NCBI RefSeq assembly: GCF_023008545.1
Contig: NZ_CP095397.1
Location: forward strand, 2,480,001-2,544,000
Reading direction: 5' to 3'
DNA from: Natribaculum luteum
GTDB lineage: Archaea; Halobacteriota; Halobacteria; Halobacteriales; Natrialbaceae
Length of the DNA: 64,000 nucleotides
Shown here: positions 41,193 to 50,209 of the stretch, one piece after another
Layout: the number at the start of each line of letters is the position of its first letter
How positions within the stretch are numbered: position 1 is the first letter of the stretch
The notes under the pieces: model-generated
The model's database searches: none
The model's input: the letters and a program-made list of their open reading frames with translations, nothing else
Told to the model about the DNA's origin: nothing
Made by a program: the position numbers and the translations under genes

Positions 41193-43931
41193 ATGGTAGA
41201 ATCAGACCCATTCGACGCCATCCGGGAGATCGAGGTCGACGGGACCTCGTACTCGATGGCCGACCTTACCGTTCTCGAAGAGCAGGGACTGTGCGACCTC
41301 GAGAAGCTACCGGTGAGCATCCGGGTCCTTCTCGAGTCGGTTCTCCGGAACGCCGACGGCGAACACATCACCGAAGAGGACATCCGGAACGCCGCCTCGT
41401 GGGAGCCGGACGTGCCGGACGTCGAGGTGCCGTTCCAGCCGTCGCGCGTCGTCCTCCAGGACCTCACCGGCGTCCCCGCGGTCGTCGACCTGGCGGCGCT
41501 GCGCTCCGCTGCGGACCGCAAGGGCGTCGACCCGACGGTCGTCGAACCCGAAGTCCCCTGTGACCTCGTGATCGACCACAGCGTCCAGGTCGACTACTTC
41601 GGTAGCGAGGACGCCTACGAGAAGAACGTCGAACTCGAGTACGAGCGAAACGAGGAGCGATATCGTGCGATCAAGTGGGCCGAACAGGCCTTCGAGGACT
41701 TCAACGTCGTTCCGCCGGGAACCGGGATCGTCCACCAGGTCAACTTGGAGCACCTGGGTCAGGTCGTCCACGCCCGCGAGCAGGACGGCGAGCAGTGGCT
41801 GCTGCCCGACACGCTCGTCGGCACGGACAGCCACACCCCGATGATCGGCGGCATCGGCGTCGTCGGCTGGGGCGTCGGTGGCATCGAGGCCGAGGCCGCG
41901 CTGCTCGGCCAGCCGATCACGATGACGCTTCCGGAGGTCGTCGGCGTCAAACTCACCGGTGAACTCCCAGACGGTGCGACCGCGACCGACCTCGTGCTCC
42001 ACATCACGGAGAAACTCCGCCAGGTCGGCGTCGTCGACAAGTTCGTCGAGTTCTTCGGCCCCGGCGTCTCCCAGCTTTCGGTGGCCGATCGCGCGACCAT
42101 CTCGAACATGGCACCCGAGCAGGGGTCGACGATCAGCATGTTCCCCGTCGACGAGAAGACCCTCGACTACCTCGAGCTCACGGGTCGCGACGCCGAGCAC
42201 ATCGACCTCGTCCGCGAGTACCTCGAGGCACAGGGTCTGTTCGGCGAACACGACCCCGAGTTCACCGAGGTCGTCGAGTTCGACCTGGGCGACGTCGAAC
42301 CGAGCCTCGCGGGCCACAAGAAGCCCCACGCCCGCATCCCGATGGGCGATCTGGACGAGCACTTCCCGACGCTGCTCGAGGAGCAGGGCGTCCTCGACGG
42401 CGGAGCCGCAACCAGCGACGGCGGACTCGTCACCGAGAACACGCCCGACCTCGACGAGAAAGTCCCCGTCACGCTCGAGGACGGCACCGAGGTCGAGATC
42501 GGCCACGGCGACGTTCTCGTGAGCGCGATCACCTCCTGTACGAACACCTCGAACCCGTCGGTGATGGTCGCCGCGGGGCTGCTCGCGCGCAACGCCGCCG
42601 AGGCCGGACTCGAGGTGCCCGAGTACGTCAAGACGAGCCTCGCACCCGGGAGCAAGGTCGTCACCGAGTACCTCGAGGCCGCGGGCCTGCTCGACGACCT
42701 GGAGGAGCTTGGCTACCACGTCGTCGGCTACGGCTGTACGACCTGTATCGGCAACGCCGGGCCGCTGCCCGACCCGATCGAGGAGGCGATCGACGAGTAC
42801 GACCTCTGGACGACGAGCGTCCTCTCGGGCAACCGTAACTTCGAGGCGCGCATCCACCCGAAGATCCGGGCGAACTACCTCGCGTCCCCGCCGCTGGTCG
42901 TCGCCTACGGGCTCGCAGGCCGGATGGACATCGACCTCGAAGAGGAGCCGATCGGCGTCAACGACGAGGGCGAGGAGGTCTACCTCGAGGACGTCTGGCC
43001 GGACACGGAAGAGGTCCGCGAGACGATCCACGACAGCGTCTCGCCCGACCTGTTCGAGGAGAAATACGCCTCCGTCTTCGAGGGCGACGAACGCTGGGAA
43101 AGCCTCGAGGCACCCACGGGCGACGTCTACGAGTGGGACGACGAGTCCACGTACATCCGCGAGCCGCCGTTCTTCCAGGACTTCCCGCTCGAGGAACCCG
43201 GCGTCTCCGACATCGCAGACGCCCGCTGTCTGCTGACCCTCGGTGACACCGTGACGACCGACCACATCAGCCCCGCCGGGCCGTTCAGCGAGGACCTGCC
43301 CGCCGGCCAGTGGCTCAGCGAACGCGGCGTCGAACCCTACGAGTTCAACACGTACGGCTCACGCCGTGGCAACCACGAGGTCATGATGCGCGGTACCTTC
43401 GCGAACGTCCGCATCGAGAACCAGATGCTAGACGGCAAGGAGGGCGGCTACACGATCCACCACCCGACTGACGAGGAGGCCACCGTCTTCGAGGCATCCG
43501 AGCGCTACCGGGAGGAGGACACGCCGCTCGTGGTCCTCTCCGGCGAGGAGTTCGGGACCGGCTCGAGCCGCGACTGGGCGGCAAAGGGGACCGACCTGCT
43601 TGGCATCCGTGCGACCATCGCGAAGAGCTACGAGCGCATCTACCGCGACAACCTCATCGGCATGGGCGTCCTGCCCCTGCAGTTCGAAGCGGGTGAGGGC
43701 TGGGAGGAACTCGGCCTCGACGGCTCCGAGTACTTCGAGATCGAGGGTCTCGACGACGGACTCGAGCCCAACGACGAACTCACCGTCGTCGCCGAGGACG
43801 AAGACGGCGAGACCACCGAGTTCACCGTCACCGCACAGGTCGGCACGCCCGCTGCCGTCCGCTACATCGAGAACGGCGGCGTCCTGCACCTCGTGCTTCG
43901 CCGACTGCTGACCGAAGAGACCGCGGCCTGA
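41193..43931 (+). CDS. acnA: Aconitate hydratase (AcnA type)
   Basis: This 912-residue TCA-cycle enzyme interconverts citrate and isocitrate. The 4Fe-4S cluster ligands are the cysteine in SCTNTSNPSVM and the pair in GYGCTTCIGNAGPL. Active-site motifs GTDSHTPM, PVDEKTLDYLELTGR and SRDWAAKGT are present. Length and order (N-terminal three domains, C-terminal swivel) match AcnA/IRP1 rather than mitochondrial or AcnB forms. Start at the ATG at 41193 matches the family. It stands alone with a divergent small membrane gene upstream. Confidence 0.97.
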   Translation: MVESDPFDAIREIEVDGTSYSMADLTVLEEQGLCDLEKLPVSIRVLLESVLRNADGEHITEEDIRNAASWEPDVPDVEVPFQPSRVVLQDLTGVPAVVDLAALRSAADRKGVDPTVVEPEVPCDLVIDHSVQVDYFGSEDAYEKNVELEYERNEERYRAIKWAEQAFEDFNVVPPGTGIVHQVNLEHLGQVVHAREQDGEQWLLPDTLVGTDSHTPMIGGIGVVGWGVGGIEAEAALLGQPITMTLPEVVGVKLTGELPDGATATDLVLHITEKLRQVGVVDKFVEFFGPGVSQLSVADRATISNMAPEQGSTISMFPVDEKTLDYLELTGRDAEHIDLVREYLEAQGLFGEHDPEFTEVVEFDLGDVEPSLAGHKKPHARIPMGDLDEHFPTLLEEQGVLDGGAATSDGGLVTENTPDLDEKVPVTLEDGTEVEIGHGDVLVSAITSCTNTSNPSVMVAAGLLARNAAEAGLEVPEYVKTSLAPGSKVVTEYLEAAGLLDDLEELGYHVVGYGCTTCIGNAGPLPDPIEEAIDEYDLWTTSVLSGNRNFEARIHPKIRANYLASPPLVVAYGLAGRMDIDLEEEPIGVNDEGEEVYLEDVWPDTEEVRETIHDSVSPDLFEEKYASVFEGDERWESLEAPTGDVYEWDDESTYIREPPFFQDFPLEEPGVSDIADARCLLTLGDTVTTDHISPAGPFSEDLPAGQWLSERGVEPYEFNTYGSRRGNHEVMMRGTFANVRIENQMLDGKEGGYTIHHPTDEEATVFEASERYREEDTPLVVLSGEEFGTGSSRDWAAKGTDLLGIRATIAKSYERIYRDNLIGMGVLPLQFEAGEGWEELGLDGSEYFEIEGLDDGLEPNDELTVVAEDEDGETTEFTVTAQVGTPAAVRYIENGGVLHLVLRRLLTEETAA

Positions 43932-44026
43932 AGGCCCGATCAACCCTCGACGACACTCCGTTTTTGCGCTCGAGTTACCGACCGCGTTCCCGAAACCTTT
44001 TGCTGACGGCGGTCACCGTTCCTATC

Positions 44027-44221
44027 ATGAAAGAGTCGTTGCTTGAAATCCTCTGTTGCCCGCTGGACAAACACGATCTCGAACTCGAGGACGCCGAGTA
44101 CGACGGCGACGAGGTCATTTCGGGAACGCTCGTCTGCAGCGAGTGTGGCGAACGCTACGCCATCGAGGACGGCATTCCGAACCTGCTGCCGCCGGATATG
44201 CGCGAAGAAACGCCAGCCTGA
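44027..44221 (+). CDS. Trm112-like methyltransferase activator
   Basis: This 64-residue protein has the Trm112 zinc-binding fold: MKESLLEILCCPLDKHDLEL and VCSECGERYAIEDGIPNLLPPDM, with cysteines as Cys-Cys and Cys-x2-Cys. Trm112 proteins are small partners that activate several methyltransferases of tRNA, rRNA and release factors. In Haloferax the partner set is known to be large, which fits. The start at 44027 is preferred over the longer frame because it begins the conserved MKESLLEILCCP. It may activate the Trm9-like enzyme at 32182, but that is inference. Confidence 0.92.
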   Translation: MKESLLEILCCPLDKHDLELEDAEYDGDEVISGTLVCSECGERYAIEDGIPNLLPPDMREETPA

Positions 44222-44226
44222 GAGCC

Positions 44227-44799
44227 GTGTCTCGAGACGAGGTCACCGTCCACGTCGGACGGAACGGCACGGACACGATCGCCGCCGACACGCGGACGCT
44301 CGAGACGACCGAATCGTTCGGGATCGTCCTGGAGAGCCACGACACGCCGGCACACGTCCACTGCCGACTCGGCGGTGACCTCGCACACGTCGCCACACTC
44401 GAGCAGTCTCACTACTACGTCGAACCGGACGAGGAGACGTACGTGCCGATTCTCGTCGACGACGTCGACGCCGACGTCGCGGGCACGCTCGAGGTGTCGA
44501 CCGGCTACGGTGCGGCGTCGGTTTCGATCGACGTGACGGTCACGCCCGGCCCGCCGCCGGTCGAGGTCGACGAGACGCTCGCCCAGCCGCAATCGCCCGA
44601 GCAGGAACCGACCGTTTTCGAGCGCCTGTCGACGACGAGCGGCCTCGACGCCGGGACGATCGGGCTGTTCGTGCTGGGACTGCTCGCACTCGGCGTCGCG
44701 ACCGCGACGGCGGCCGTCGTCGGCGGTCCAGTCGCGCTCGTCGGCGTCCTGGTCGTCGTCGTCGGAATCGGCGTCGCGACGCTGTTACTTCTGCGGTGA
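44227..44799 (+). CDS. Haloarchaeal protein with extracellular beta domain and two membrane helices
   Basis: This 190-residue protein has an N-terminal beta-rich region (VTVHVGRNGTDTIAADTRTLETTESFGIVL in part, then VHCRLGGDLAHVATLE) and a Pro-rich link near 120, then two hydrophobic segments at about 139-161 (GTIGLFVLGLLALGVATATAAVV) and 165-188 (PVALVGVLVVVVGIGVATLLLL). A GTG five bases after the Trm112-like stop is the likely start. No signal peptide precedes the beta domain, so it may be cytoplasmic with the helices as an anchor. I recall it loosely as DUF7524. Function unknown. Confidence 0.72.
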   Translation: MSRDEVTVHVGRNGTDTIAADTRTLETTESFGIVLESHDTPAHVHCRLGGDLAHVATLEQSHYYVEPDEETYVPILVDDVDADVAGTLEVSTGYGAASVSIDVTVTPGPPPVEVDETLAQPQSPEQEPTVFERLSTTSGLDAGTIGLFVLGLLALGVATATAAVVGGPVALVGVLVVVVGIGVATLLLLR

Positions 44800-44972
44800 C
44801 CGCAGTCGGTCTCCCCACCGCGTGAACGCGAACTGTGCGAGGACGTCTGCCTCGAGGTCGCTGGTGGTGAGCGTCCCATCACTGCTACCTGCCCATCCGC
44901 CGCTCGAGGCGCTGACGACGCACCTCGCGGGGAGCACATCATTTACTACGCTGTTGGCGAAAGAGGGTGGTA

Positions 44973-46097
44973 ATGGACCTCTCGAACGAGCAGCAACTCA
45001 TCCAGGAGACGATCCAGGACTTCGTCGAGGCGGAGGTACGGCCCGTCGTCGACGAGGCCGACGAGAACCAGGAGTTCCCCGAGGACGTCTGGGACGCGCT
45101 GGCGGACCTGGACCTGACCGGGCTGACGGTGCCCGAGGAGTACGGCGGCTTCGGTGCAGACGAGGTGACGAAAAGCGTCGTCAACGAGGAACTCGCCTAC
45201 GGCCACCTCTCGCTTGCGACCGCGCTGTCGGTCCACGCCCTCGCGACGTCGTGTATCGACGAGTTCGCGAGCGAAGCGCAAAAGGAGGCGTGGCTGCCGG
45301 AGATGGCGACGGGGCGACCCGTCGGCGCGTTCGCGCTGTCGGAACCCGACGCCGGCTCGAACCCGGCGGAGATGACGACCGAAGCCCGCCGGGAGGGTGA
45401 CGAGTACGTGATCGACGGCAAGAAACAGTGGATCACCAACGGACAGCGCGCGGGCGTCGTCGTTCTGTTCGCCAAGACCGACCGCGACGATCCCAACTCG
45501 GTCACGCAGTTTCTCGTCCCCAAAGACGCCGAGGGACTCGAGGTCGGCAAGAAAGAGGACAAACTGGGACTGCGCGCGAGCGACACGACCTCGCTTCTCT
45601 TCGACGGTGTGCGCATTCCGGCCGAAAACCGCCTGACAGAGGTTGGCGAGGGGCTGAAATCGGCGTTCTCGATTCTCACCGGAGGACGGATCGCCATCGC
45701 CAGCCAGGCCGTCGGCGTCGCACAGGCGGCGTTAGACGACGCCGTCGCCTACGCCAACGAGCGCGAGCAGTTCGGGAAGCCGATCGTCGAACACCAGGCG
45801 ATCGGACACATGCTGGCTGACATGCAGACGAACGTCCAGGCAGCGCGCCTGCTCACCCGCGACGCCGCGCGAAAGAACGACGACGGACTCGATCCGATGG
45901 CCGCGAGTATGGCGAAGTACTTCGCCAGCGAGACGGCCGTCGACGTCGCCAGCGACGCCGTCCAGGTCCACGGCGGCTACGGCTACACCAAGGACTTCGA
46001 CGTCGAACGCTACTACCGCGACGCCAAGATCACGACCATCTACGAGGGAACCTCCGAGATCCAGAAGAAGATCATCGCCCGGCACCTGAAAGAGTGA
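44973..46097 (+). CDS. Acyl-CoA dehydrogenase
   Basis: This 374-residue FAD enzyme oxidises acyl-CoA in fatty- or branched-acid breakdown. The signature regions FALSEPDAGSNPAEMTT and KQWITNGQRAGVVVLFAKT (FAD-binding) are present, and the catalytic glutamate lies in YEGTSEIQKKII near the C-terminus. Length fits the family (about 375-385). The ATG at 44973 follows GAGGGTGG. No neighbouring thiolase or hydratase is seen, so the chain length cannot be judged. The electron acceptor is usually ETF, not encoded here. Confidence 0.95.
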   Translation: MDLSNEQQLIQETIQDFVEAEVRPVVDEADENQEFPEDVWDALADLDLTGLTVPEEYGGFGADEVTKSVVNEELAYGHLSLATALSVHALATSCIDEFASEAQKEAWLPEMATGRPVGAFALSEPDAGSNPAEMTTEARREGDEYVIDGKKQWITNGQRAGVVVLFAKTDRDDPNSVTQFLVPKDAEGLEVGKKEDKLGLRASDTTSLLFDGVRIPAENRLTEVGEGLKSAFSILTGGRIAIASQAVGVAQAALDDAVAYANEREQFGKPIVEHQAIGHMLADMQTNVQAARLLTRDAARKNDDGLDPMAASMAKYFASETAVDVASDAVQVHGGYGYTKDFDVERYYRDAKITTIYEGTSEIQKKIIARHLKE

Positions 46098-46132
46098 ACG
46101 CTTAAGCGCCGCCCGTCGCCTACTCCACGTCG

Positions 46133-47791
46133 ATGAAGTTCGCCGCGTTCGCCGACCGGGCCGGAGAGATCGAAGCCGAAGCGTCCGACCTCGAGATCGT
46201 CGACCACGTCACGTCACTGCTCGCGGACGCGAACGACGACCTCGAGCTCGTCGCGCGGTTCGTCCAGGGGCGGGTCTTCCCGGCGTGGGACTCGACGACC
46301 CTCGACGTCGGCCCGCGGACGTGCTACGAGGCGATCGCCCGCGCGGCAGGAACGAACGTGAGCGCGGACGACGTCGAGGAGCGCCTGGCAGCGGTCGGCG
46401 AGATCGGCGAGGTGGCGGCGAGCTACGACTTCGGCGGCCAGCAGGGACTCGGCGCGTTCACCGAGGGCGGTGGCGGCGACGCCCTCTCTGTCCGCGAGGT
46501 GTACGAGACGCTCGTCGACCTCGCCGAGGCGGACGGGTCGGGCAGTCAGGACCGCAAGGTCGATCTCCTCTTTGGCCTGTTCAACCGCTGCTCGAGCGAG
46601 GAAGCGCGCTATCTCGCCAGGCTCGTCCTCTCGGAGATGCGCATCGGCGTCGGCGAAGGCGCGGTGCGAGACGCCGTCGCCGCCGCGTTCGACGTCCCCG
46701 AGGACCGCGTCGAGCGCGCCCTGCAGGTCTCGAACGATTACGGACGGGTCGCGGTTGTCGCCCGCGAGGAGGGCCTCGAGGGCCTGGACGCGATGGACCT
46801 CGAACTCGGCCGTCCCGTCAGGGCGATGCTCGCCCAGGCGGGGACGGTGGCGGACGCGCTCGAGGAGTGGGACGAGACGGCAGTGGAGTGGAAGTACGAC
46901 GGGGCCAGGATCCAGTTGCACCACGACCCCGACGGCGAGACGCGGGTCTTCTCGCGGAACATGGAGGACGTCACCGACGCCCTCCCGGAGGTCGTCGAGT
47001 TCGCCGCCGACCGTCTCGTCGATCCGGTGATCCTCGACGGCGAGGTCGTCGCGATCGACGACACAGGCGACCCGCTCCCCTTCCAGGAGGTGTTACGGCG
47101 GTTCCGCCGGAAACACGACGTGGCGAAAGCGCGCGAAGACGTCACTGTCAGACCCGTTTTCTTCGACTGCCTGCACGTCGCCGGCGAGGACTTGCTCGAG
47201 GCTCCGCTGACCGAGCGCCACGCCCGCCTCGAGTCCCTGCTCGCGGATGGCGAGGGGCTCTCGACGCTGTGGCTCACCGACGACCCCGACGAGATCGAGG
47301 CGATCGATGCAGACGCACTCGAGGGCGGCCACGAGGGGATCATGCTCAAAAATCCCGACGCGACGTACTCGCCGGGTCGTCGAGGGAAAAACTGGCTCAA
47401 GCGCAAGCCGGACGTCGAGACGCTCGACTGCGTCGTGACGGGTGCGGAGTGGGGCGAGGGGCGGCGAGCGACGTATCTCGGCACGTTCGAGCTGTCGGTC
47501 CGCGACGGCGAGACGTTCGAGACGGTCGGGAAGGTCGCGACAGGCATCACCGACGAGACGCTCGCCGATCTCACGGAGCTGCTCGAGCCCCACGTCCTGA
47601 CCCAGGACGGCCAGGAAGTCGACCTCGAGCCCGCGGTCGTCTTCGAGGTCGGCTACGAGGAGATCCAGGCCTCGCCGACCTACTCCGCGGGCTACGCGCT
47701 GCGATTTCCCCGTTTCCTCGGGGTTCGCCACGACAAGGAGCCGGCCGACGCCGACACGCTCGAGCGCGTCAGATCACTGTACGAGGGGTGA
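46133..47791 (+). CDS. lig: ATP-dependent DNA ligase
   Basis: This 552-residue enzyme seals DNA nicks. The catalytic lysine is K254 in EWKYDGARIQ (motif I), with LDGEVVAID (motif III), EGIMLKNPD (motif IV) and NWLKRKPD (motif V) following. An N-terminal DNA-binding domain of about 240 residues precedes the nucleotidyl-transferase core, and the C-terminal OB-fold ends at LERVRSLYEG. The fold and order match archaeal LigB-type ligases. The start at 46133 has a matching family N-terminus (MKFAAFADRAGEIE). It is followed at five bases by a hairpin element that may end the transcript. Confidence 0.96.
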   Translation: MKFAAFADRAGEIEAEASDLEIVDHVTSLLADANDDLELVARFVQGRVFPAWDSTTLDVGPRTCYEAIARAAGTNVSADDVEERLAAVGEIGEVAASYDFGGQQGLGAFTEGGGGDALSVREVYETLVDLAEADGSGSQDRKVDLLFGLFNRCSSEEARYLARLVLSEMRIGVGEGAVRDAVAAAFDVPEDRVERALQVSNDYGRVAVVAREEGLEGLDAMDLELGRPVRAMLAQAGTVADALEEWDETAVEWKYDGARIQLHHDPDGETRVFSRNMEDVTDALPEVVEFAADRLVDPVILDGEVVAIDDTGDPLPFQEVLRRFRRKHDVAKAREDVTVRPVFFDCLHVAGEDLLEAPLTERHARLESLLADGEGLSTLWLTDDPDEIEAIDADALEGGHEGIMLKNPDATYSPGRRGKNWLKRKPDVETLDCVVTGAEWGEGRRATYLGTFELSVRDGETFETVGKVATGITDETLADLTELLEPHVLTQDGQEVDLEPAVVFEVGYEEIQASPTYSAGYALRFPRFLGVRHDKEPADADTLERVRSLYEG

Positions 47792-47796
47792 AACGG

Positions 47797-47864
47797 GCTG
47801 CTGTACCGATTTACCGGTGCAACCGCAGGCGGTCGCGGTTGCACCGGAACTGACGTACAGTAGT
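47797..47864 (+). repeat. Two-tier hairpin directly after the DNA ligase stop
   Basis: The inner stem CCGGTGCAACCGC (47814-47826) pairs perfectly over 13 bp with GCGGTTGCACCGG (47835-47847) around the loop AGGCGGTC. An outer stem CTGCTGTAC (47798-47806) pairs with GTACAGTAG (47855-47863) at eight of nine positions. It begins six bases after the ligase stop. Related elements follow stop codons at 55274 and 62430, sharing the GCAACCGC core. A terminator or 3'-end processing signal is likely. Confidence 0.8.
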
Positions 47865-47930
47865 CCGTGTGTGGCGCGGTCGATTCGGTGGGGTGGGTAT
47901 TTTTAACACTGAAGTTACATACTCGCGGTA

Positions 47931-48581
47931 ATGGCCGTCGTCTCGGAGTTCGAAATCGCCGCCGACGAGTTCGTCCTCGGACGGGTACTCACCGCGGAAG
48001 TCGACGTCGAGGTCGACGTCGAACGCGTCGTTCCGTCGTCGGATCGCATCATGCCGTACGTCTGGGTCGGTGGACGGGAGGTCGACGCCTTCGGTGATCG
48101 CATCGCCACCTGTGAGGTCGTCGACTCGATCGTCGAGGTCGATCGGCTCGACGGGCGAATCCTGTATCGAATCGACTGGAACGACGACCTCGAGTGTTTC
48201 GTGACCGGACTCGAGGCCCACCGTGCGACGATCCTCGAGGCACGAGGCGGCGATCGCTGGCACTTTCGGCTCCGATTTCCTGCCCACGAGGACCTGTCGG
48301 GTTTCCACGAGTACTGCGACGAACGCGGCATTGGCCTCTCGCTGGTCCGAATTCGTTCGATCGAGTCGCGGACGGCGGAGCGGTTCGAACTGACGCCGGA
48401 ACAGCGACGGACGCTCGAACTCGCGACCGAACGGGGGTACTTCGAAATCCCGCGGGGGGTCACCCTGTCGGAACTCGCCGACGAACTCGGCATCTCGACG
48501 CAGGCGGCGTCGGAGCGCCTGCGTCGGGGGACGAACACGGTGCTCCGATCCGAGGTCGCCGACGACGCCAATTATGGTTGA
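47931..48581 (+). CDS. HTH-10 (Bat-type) transcription regulator
   Basis: This 216-residue protein is a short bacterioopsin-activator-like regulator. An N-terminal sensing domain (FEIAADEFVLGRVL and HRATILEARGGDRWHFRLRF) precedes an HTH-10 motif at the C-terminus (LTPEQRRTLELATERGYFEIPRGV, then TLSELADELGISTQAASERLRRG). No PAS or GAF is seen. A TATA-like TATTTTTAAC at 47899-47908 lies about 27 bp upstream, giving a leaderless transcript. Target genes are unknown. The next gene is a winged-helix regulator, so this is a pair. Confidence 0.9.
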   Translation: MAVVSEFEIAADEFVLGRVLTAEVDVEVDVERVVPSSDRIMPYVWVGGREVDAFGDRIATCEVVDSIVEVDRLDGRILYRIDWNDDLECFVTGLEAHRATILEARGGDRWHFRLRFPAHEDLSGFHEYCDERGIGLSLVRIRSIESRTAERFELTPEQRRTLELATERGYFEIPRGVTLSELADELGISTQAASERLRRGTNTVLRSEVADDANYG

Positions 48582-48654
48582 CCCGGGCGCAAGTAAGTAG
48601 ACCCTGATCTCTACTGCCGAGCGCACACGTTATTGTAGTGTGTTCACATTGATC

Positions 48655-49050
48655 ATGAAGTTCTCTCGGGCGGAGAACTCGGTTCGATCGACAGACAGAT
48701 CCACCGAACTGTTCGAGACGCTGTCGTCACCTCGTCGACGAACGATTCTCGCCGTTCTCGAGGCAGGGGACGCGTCGTCGGTCTCGGAGCTAGTGACGTG
48801 CCTCCTCGCCGAACGCGGCCTCGACGAGGATGCGTCGGCGCTCCGGCGACGGGCCGCCGTCTCGCTCGTCCACGTTCACCTGCCGTGGCTCGACGACCGT
48901 GGCCTCGTCGACTGGGATTGCGAGACCGGGACGGTCGCGCTGACGGCCGCTGCTCGCGTGTGCGATCTCGAGGCGATCGAGCGCATTGCCTCGACGGGAG
49001 CCGCCGCCGGCGAAATCCCGACCGACGCGAGTACAGGTGAGCATCCTTAA
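48655..49050 (+). CDS. Winged-helix DUF7344-type regulator
   Basis: This 131-residue protein has the DUF7344-like fold: STELFETLSSPRRRTILAVLE, then VSELVTCLLAER, and SLVHVHLPWLDDRGLVDWD, with the family H-x-H-L-P-x-L pattern. The start at 48655 (MKFSRAENS) gives the shorter N-terminus; a longer frame from 48640 is possible. A small inverted repeat CACAC-N9-GTGTG lies at 48624-48642 and could be an operator. It follows the HTH-10 gene and precedes hisC. Confidence 0.82.
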   Translation: MKFSRAENSVRSTDRSTELFETLSSPRRRTILAVLEAGDASSVSELVTCLLAERGLDEDASALRRRAAVSLVHVHLPWLDDRGLVDWDCETGTVALTAAARVCDLEAIERIASTGAAAGEIPTDASTGEHP

Positions 49051-49075
49051 GACCCGTGAGACGAACCGTTGGCGT

Positions 49076-50209
49076 ATGCAACCGCGCGATCTGTCGGACC
49101 ACGTCGCGTACGAGGCGGGCCGGGGGATCGAGGAAGTCGCCCGCGAGCTCGGGCGCGATCCCTCGGAGTTCGTCAAACTCGCCTCGAACGAGAACCCGCA
49201 CGGTCCGTCCCCGGCGGCCGTCGTAGCGATCCGTGACACCGCATCGAACGCGAGTTCGTACCCGAAAGCCGCCCACGCCGACCTCACCGCCGCCCTCGCC
49301 GACCGGTGGGATGTCGCGAGTGAGCAAGTCTGGCTCGCAAACGGCGGCGACGGCGCGATCGACTACCTCCACCGGGCGACCCTCGAACCAGGTGACGACG
49401 TGCTCGTTCCCTCGCCCGGCTTCGCGTACTACGGGATGAGCGCCCGGTTCCACCACGGCGGCGTCCGCGAGTACGCGCTCTCGAAGGCCGACGACTTCGA
49501 ACAGCCCGCCGAGACCGTCCTCGAGTCCTACGACGGCGAGCGCGTCGTCTGGATCACGAGCCCACACAACCCGTCGGGGTCGACGATGCCTCTCGCTGAA
49601 CTCGACCGACTCGCCGAGGGGACCGACGAGGAGACGCTCGTCGTCGTCGACGAGGCCTACGGCGAGTTCGCAGACCGTGAGAGCGCCGTCGCGCTGATAG
49701 AGGGCCGTGCAGGGTTCGACGCCCGCGACGACGTCGCCGTCCTGCGGACGTTCTCGAAGGCCTACGGCCTCGCCGGGGTCCGACTCGGCTATGCCGTCGT
49801 CCCCGACGGGTGGGCCGACGCCTACGCCCGCGTGAATACCCCGTTCGCAGCGAGCGAACTGGCCTGTCGCGCCGGCCTCGCCGCCCTCGAGGACGACGAA
49901 CACGTCGAGCGAACCGTCGAGACGACCCTCGAGTCCCGGGCGACCATGCGCGACGAGATCGACGCCCACGTCTGGCCCAGCGAGGGGAACTTCGTCCTCG
50001 TCGACGTCGGCGACGCGACGGCGGTCGCCGAGGAGATGCAAGACCGGGGCGTCATCGTTCGTGACTGCACGAGCTTCGGCCTTCCCGGGTGCGTCCGGAT
50101 CACCTGCGGCACCGACGAGGAGACCGAGCGCGCCGTCGAGACGCTCAACGCGGTCCTGGGCGACGGGATCGGCGACTCCGGTGGACGAACGGAGGTGACG
50201 GACGCGTGA
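49076..50209 (+). CDS. hisC: Histidinol-phosphate aminotransferase
   Basis: This 377-residue class-II PLP aminotransferase carries out the seventh step of histidine synthesis. PLP-binding motifs are LASNENPHGPSP, VDEAYGEFA and TFSKAYGLAGVRLGY with the catalytic lysine in SKAYG. Start at 49076 (MQPRDLSDHVAYEAGRG) fits archaeal HisC. The stop overlaps the start of the next gene (GTGA at 50206-50209), so translation is coupled. No other his gene is in the window. Neighbours are a kinase and a phospholipid-type transferase, likely one operon with no shared pathway. Confidence 0.93.
   Translation: MQPRDLSDHVAYEAGRGIEEVARELGRDPSEFVKLASNENPHGPSPAAVVAIRDTASNASSYPKAAHADLTAALADRWDVASEQVWLANGGDGAIDYLHRATLEPGDDVLVPSPGFAYYGMSARFHHGGVREYALSKADDFEQPAETVLESYDGERVVWITSPHNPSGSTMPLAELDRLAEGTDEETLVVVDEAYGEFADRESAVALIEGRAGFDARDDVAVLRTFSKAYGLAGVRLGYAVVPDGWADAYARVNTPFAASELACRAGLAALEDDEHVERTVETTLESRATMRDEIDAHVWPSEGNFVLVDVGDATAVAEEMQDRGVIVRDCTSFGLPGCVRITCGTDEETERAVETLNAVLGDGIGDSGGRTEVTDA

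Noticed and set aside
41307-43265. A 652-codon open frame on the minus strand
   Set aside because: It is opposite aconitase, which has all catalytic motifs. The minus-strand product is a Val/Asp/Arg-rich shadow.
48624-48642. CACAC-N9-GTGTG as a firm operator
   Set aside because: Arms are only 5 bp and such pairs are common by chance; mentioned only as a possibility in the DUF7344-type gene entry.
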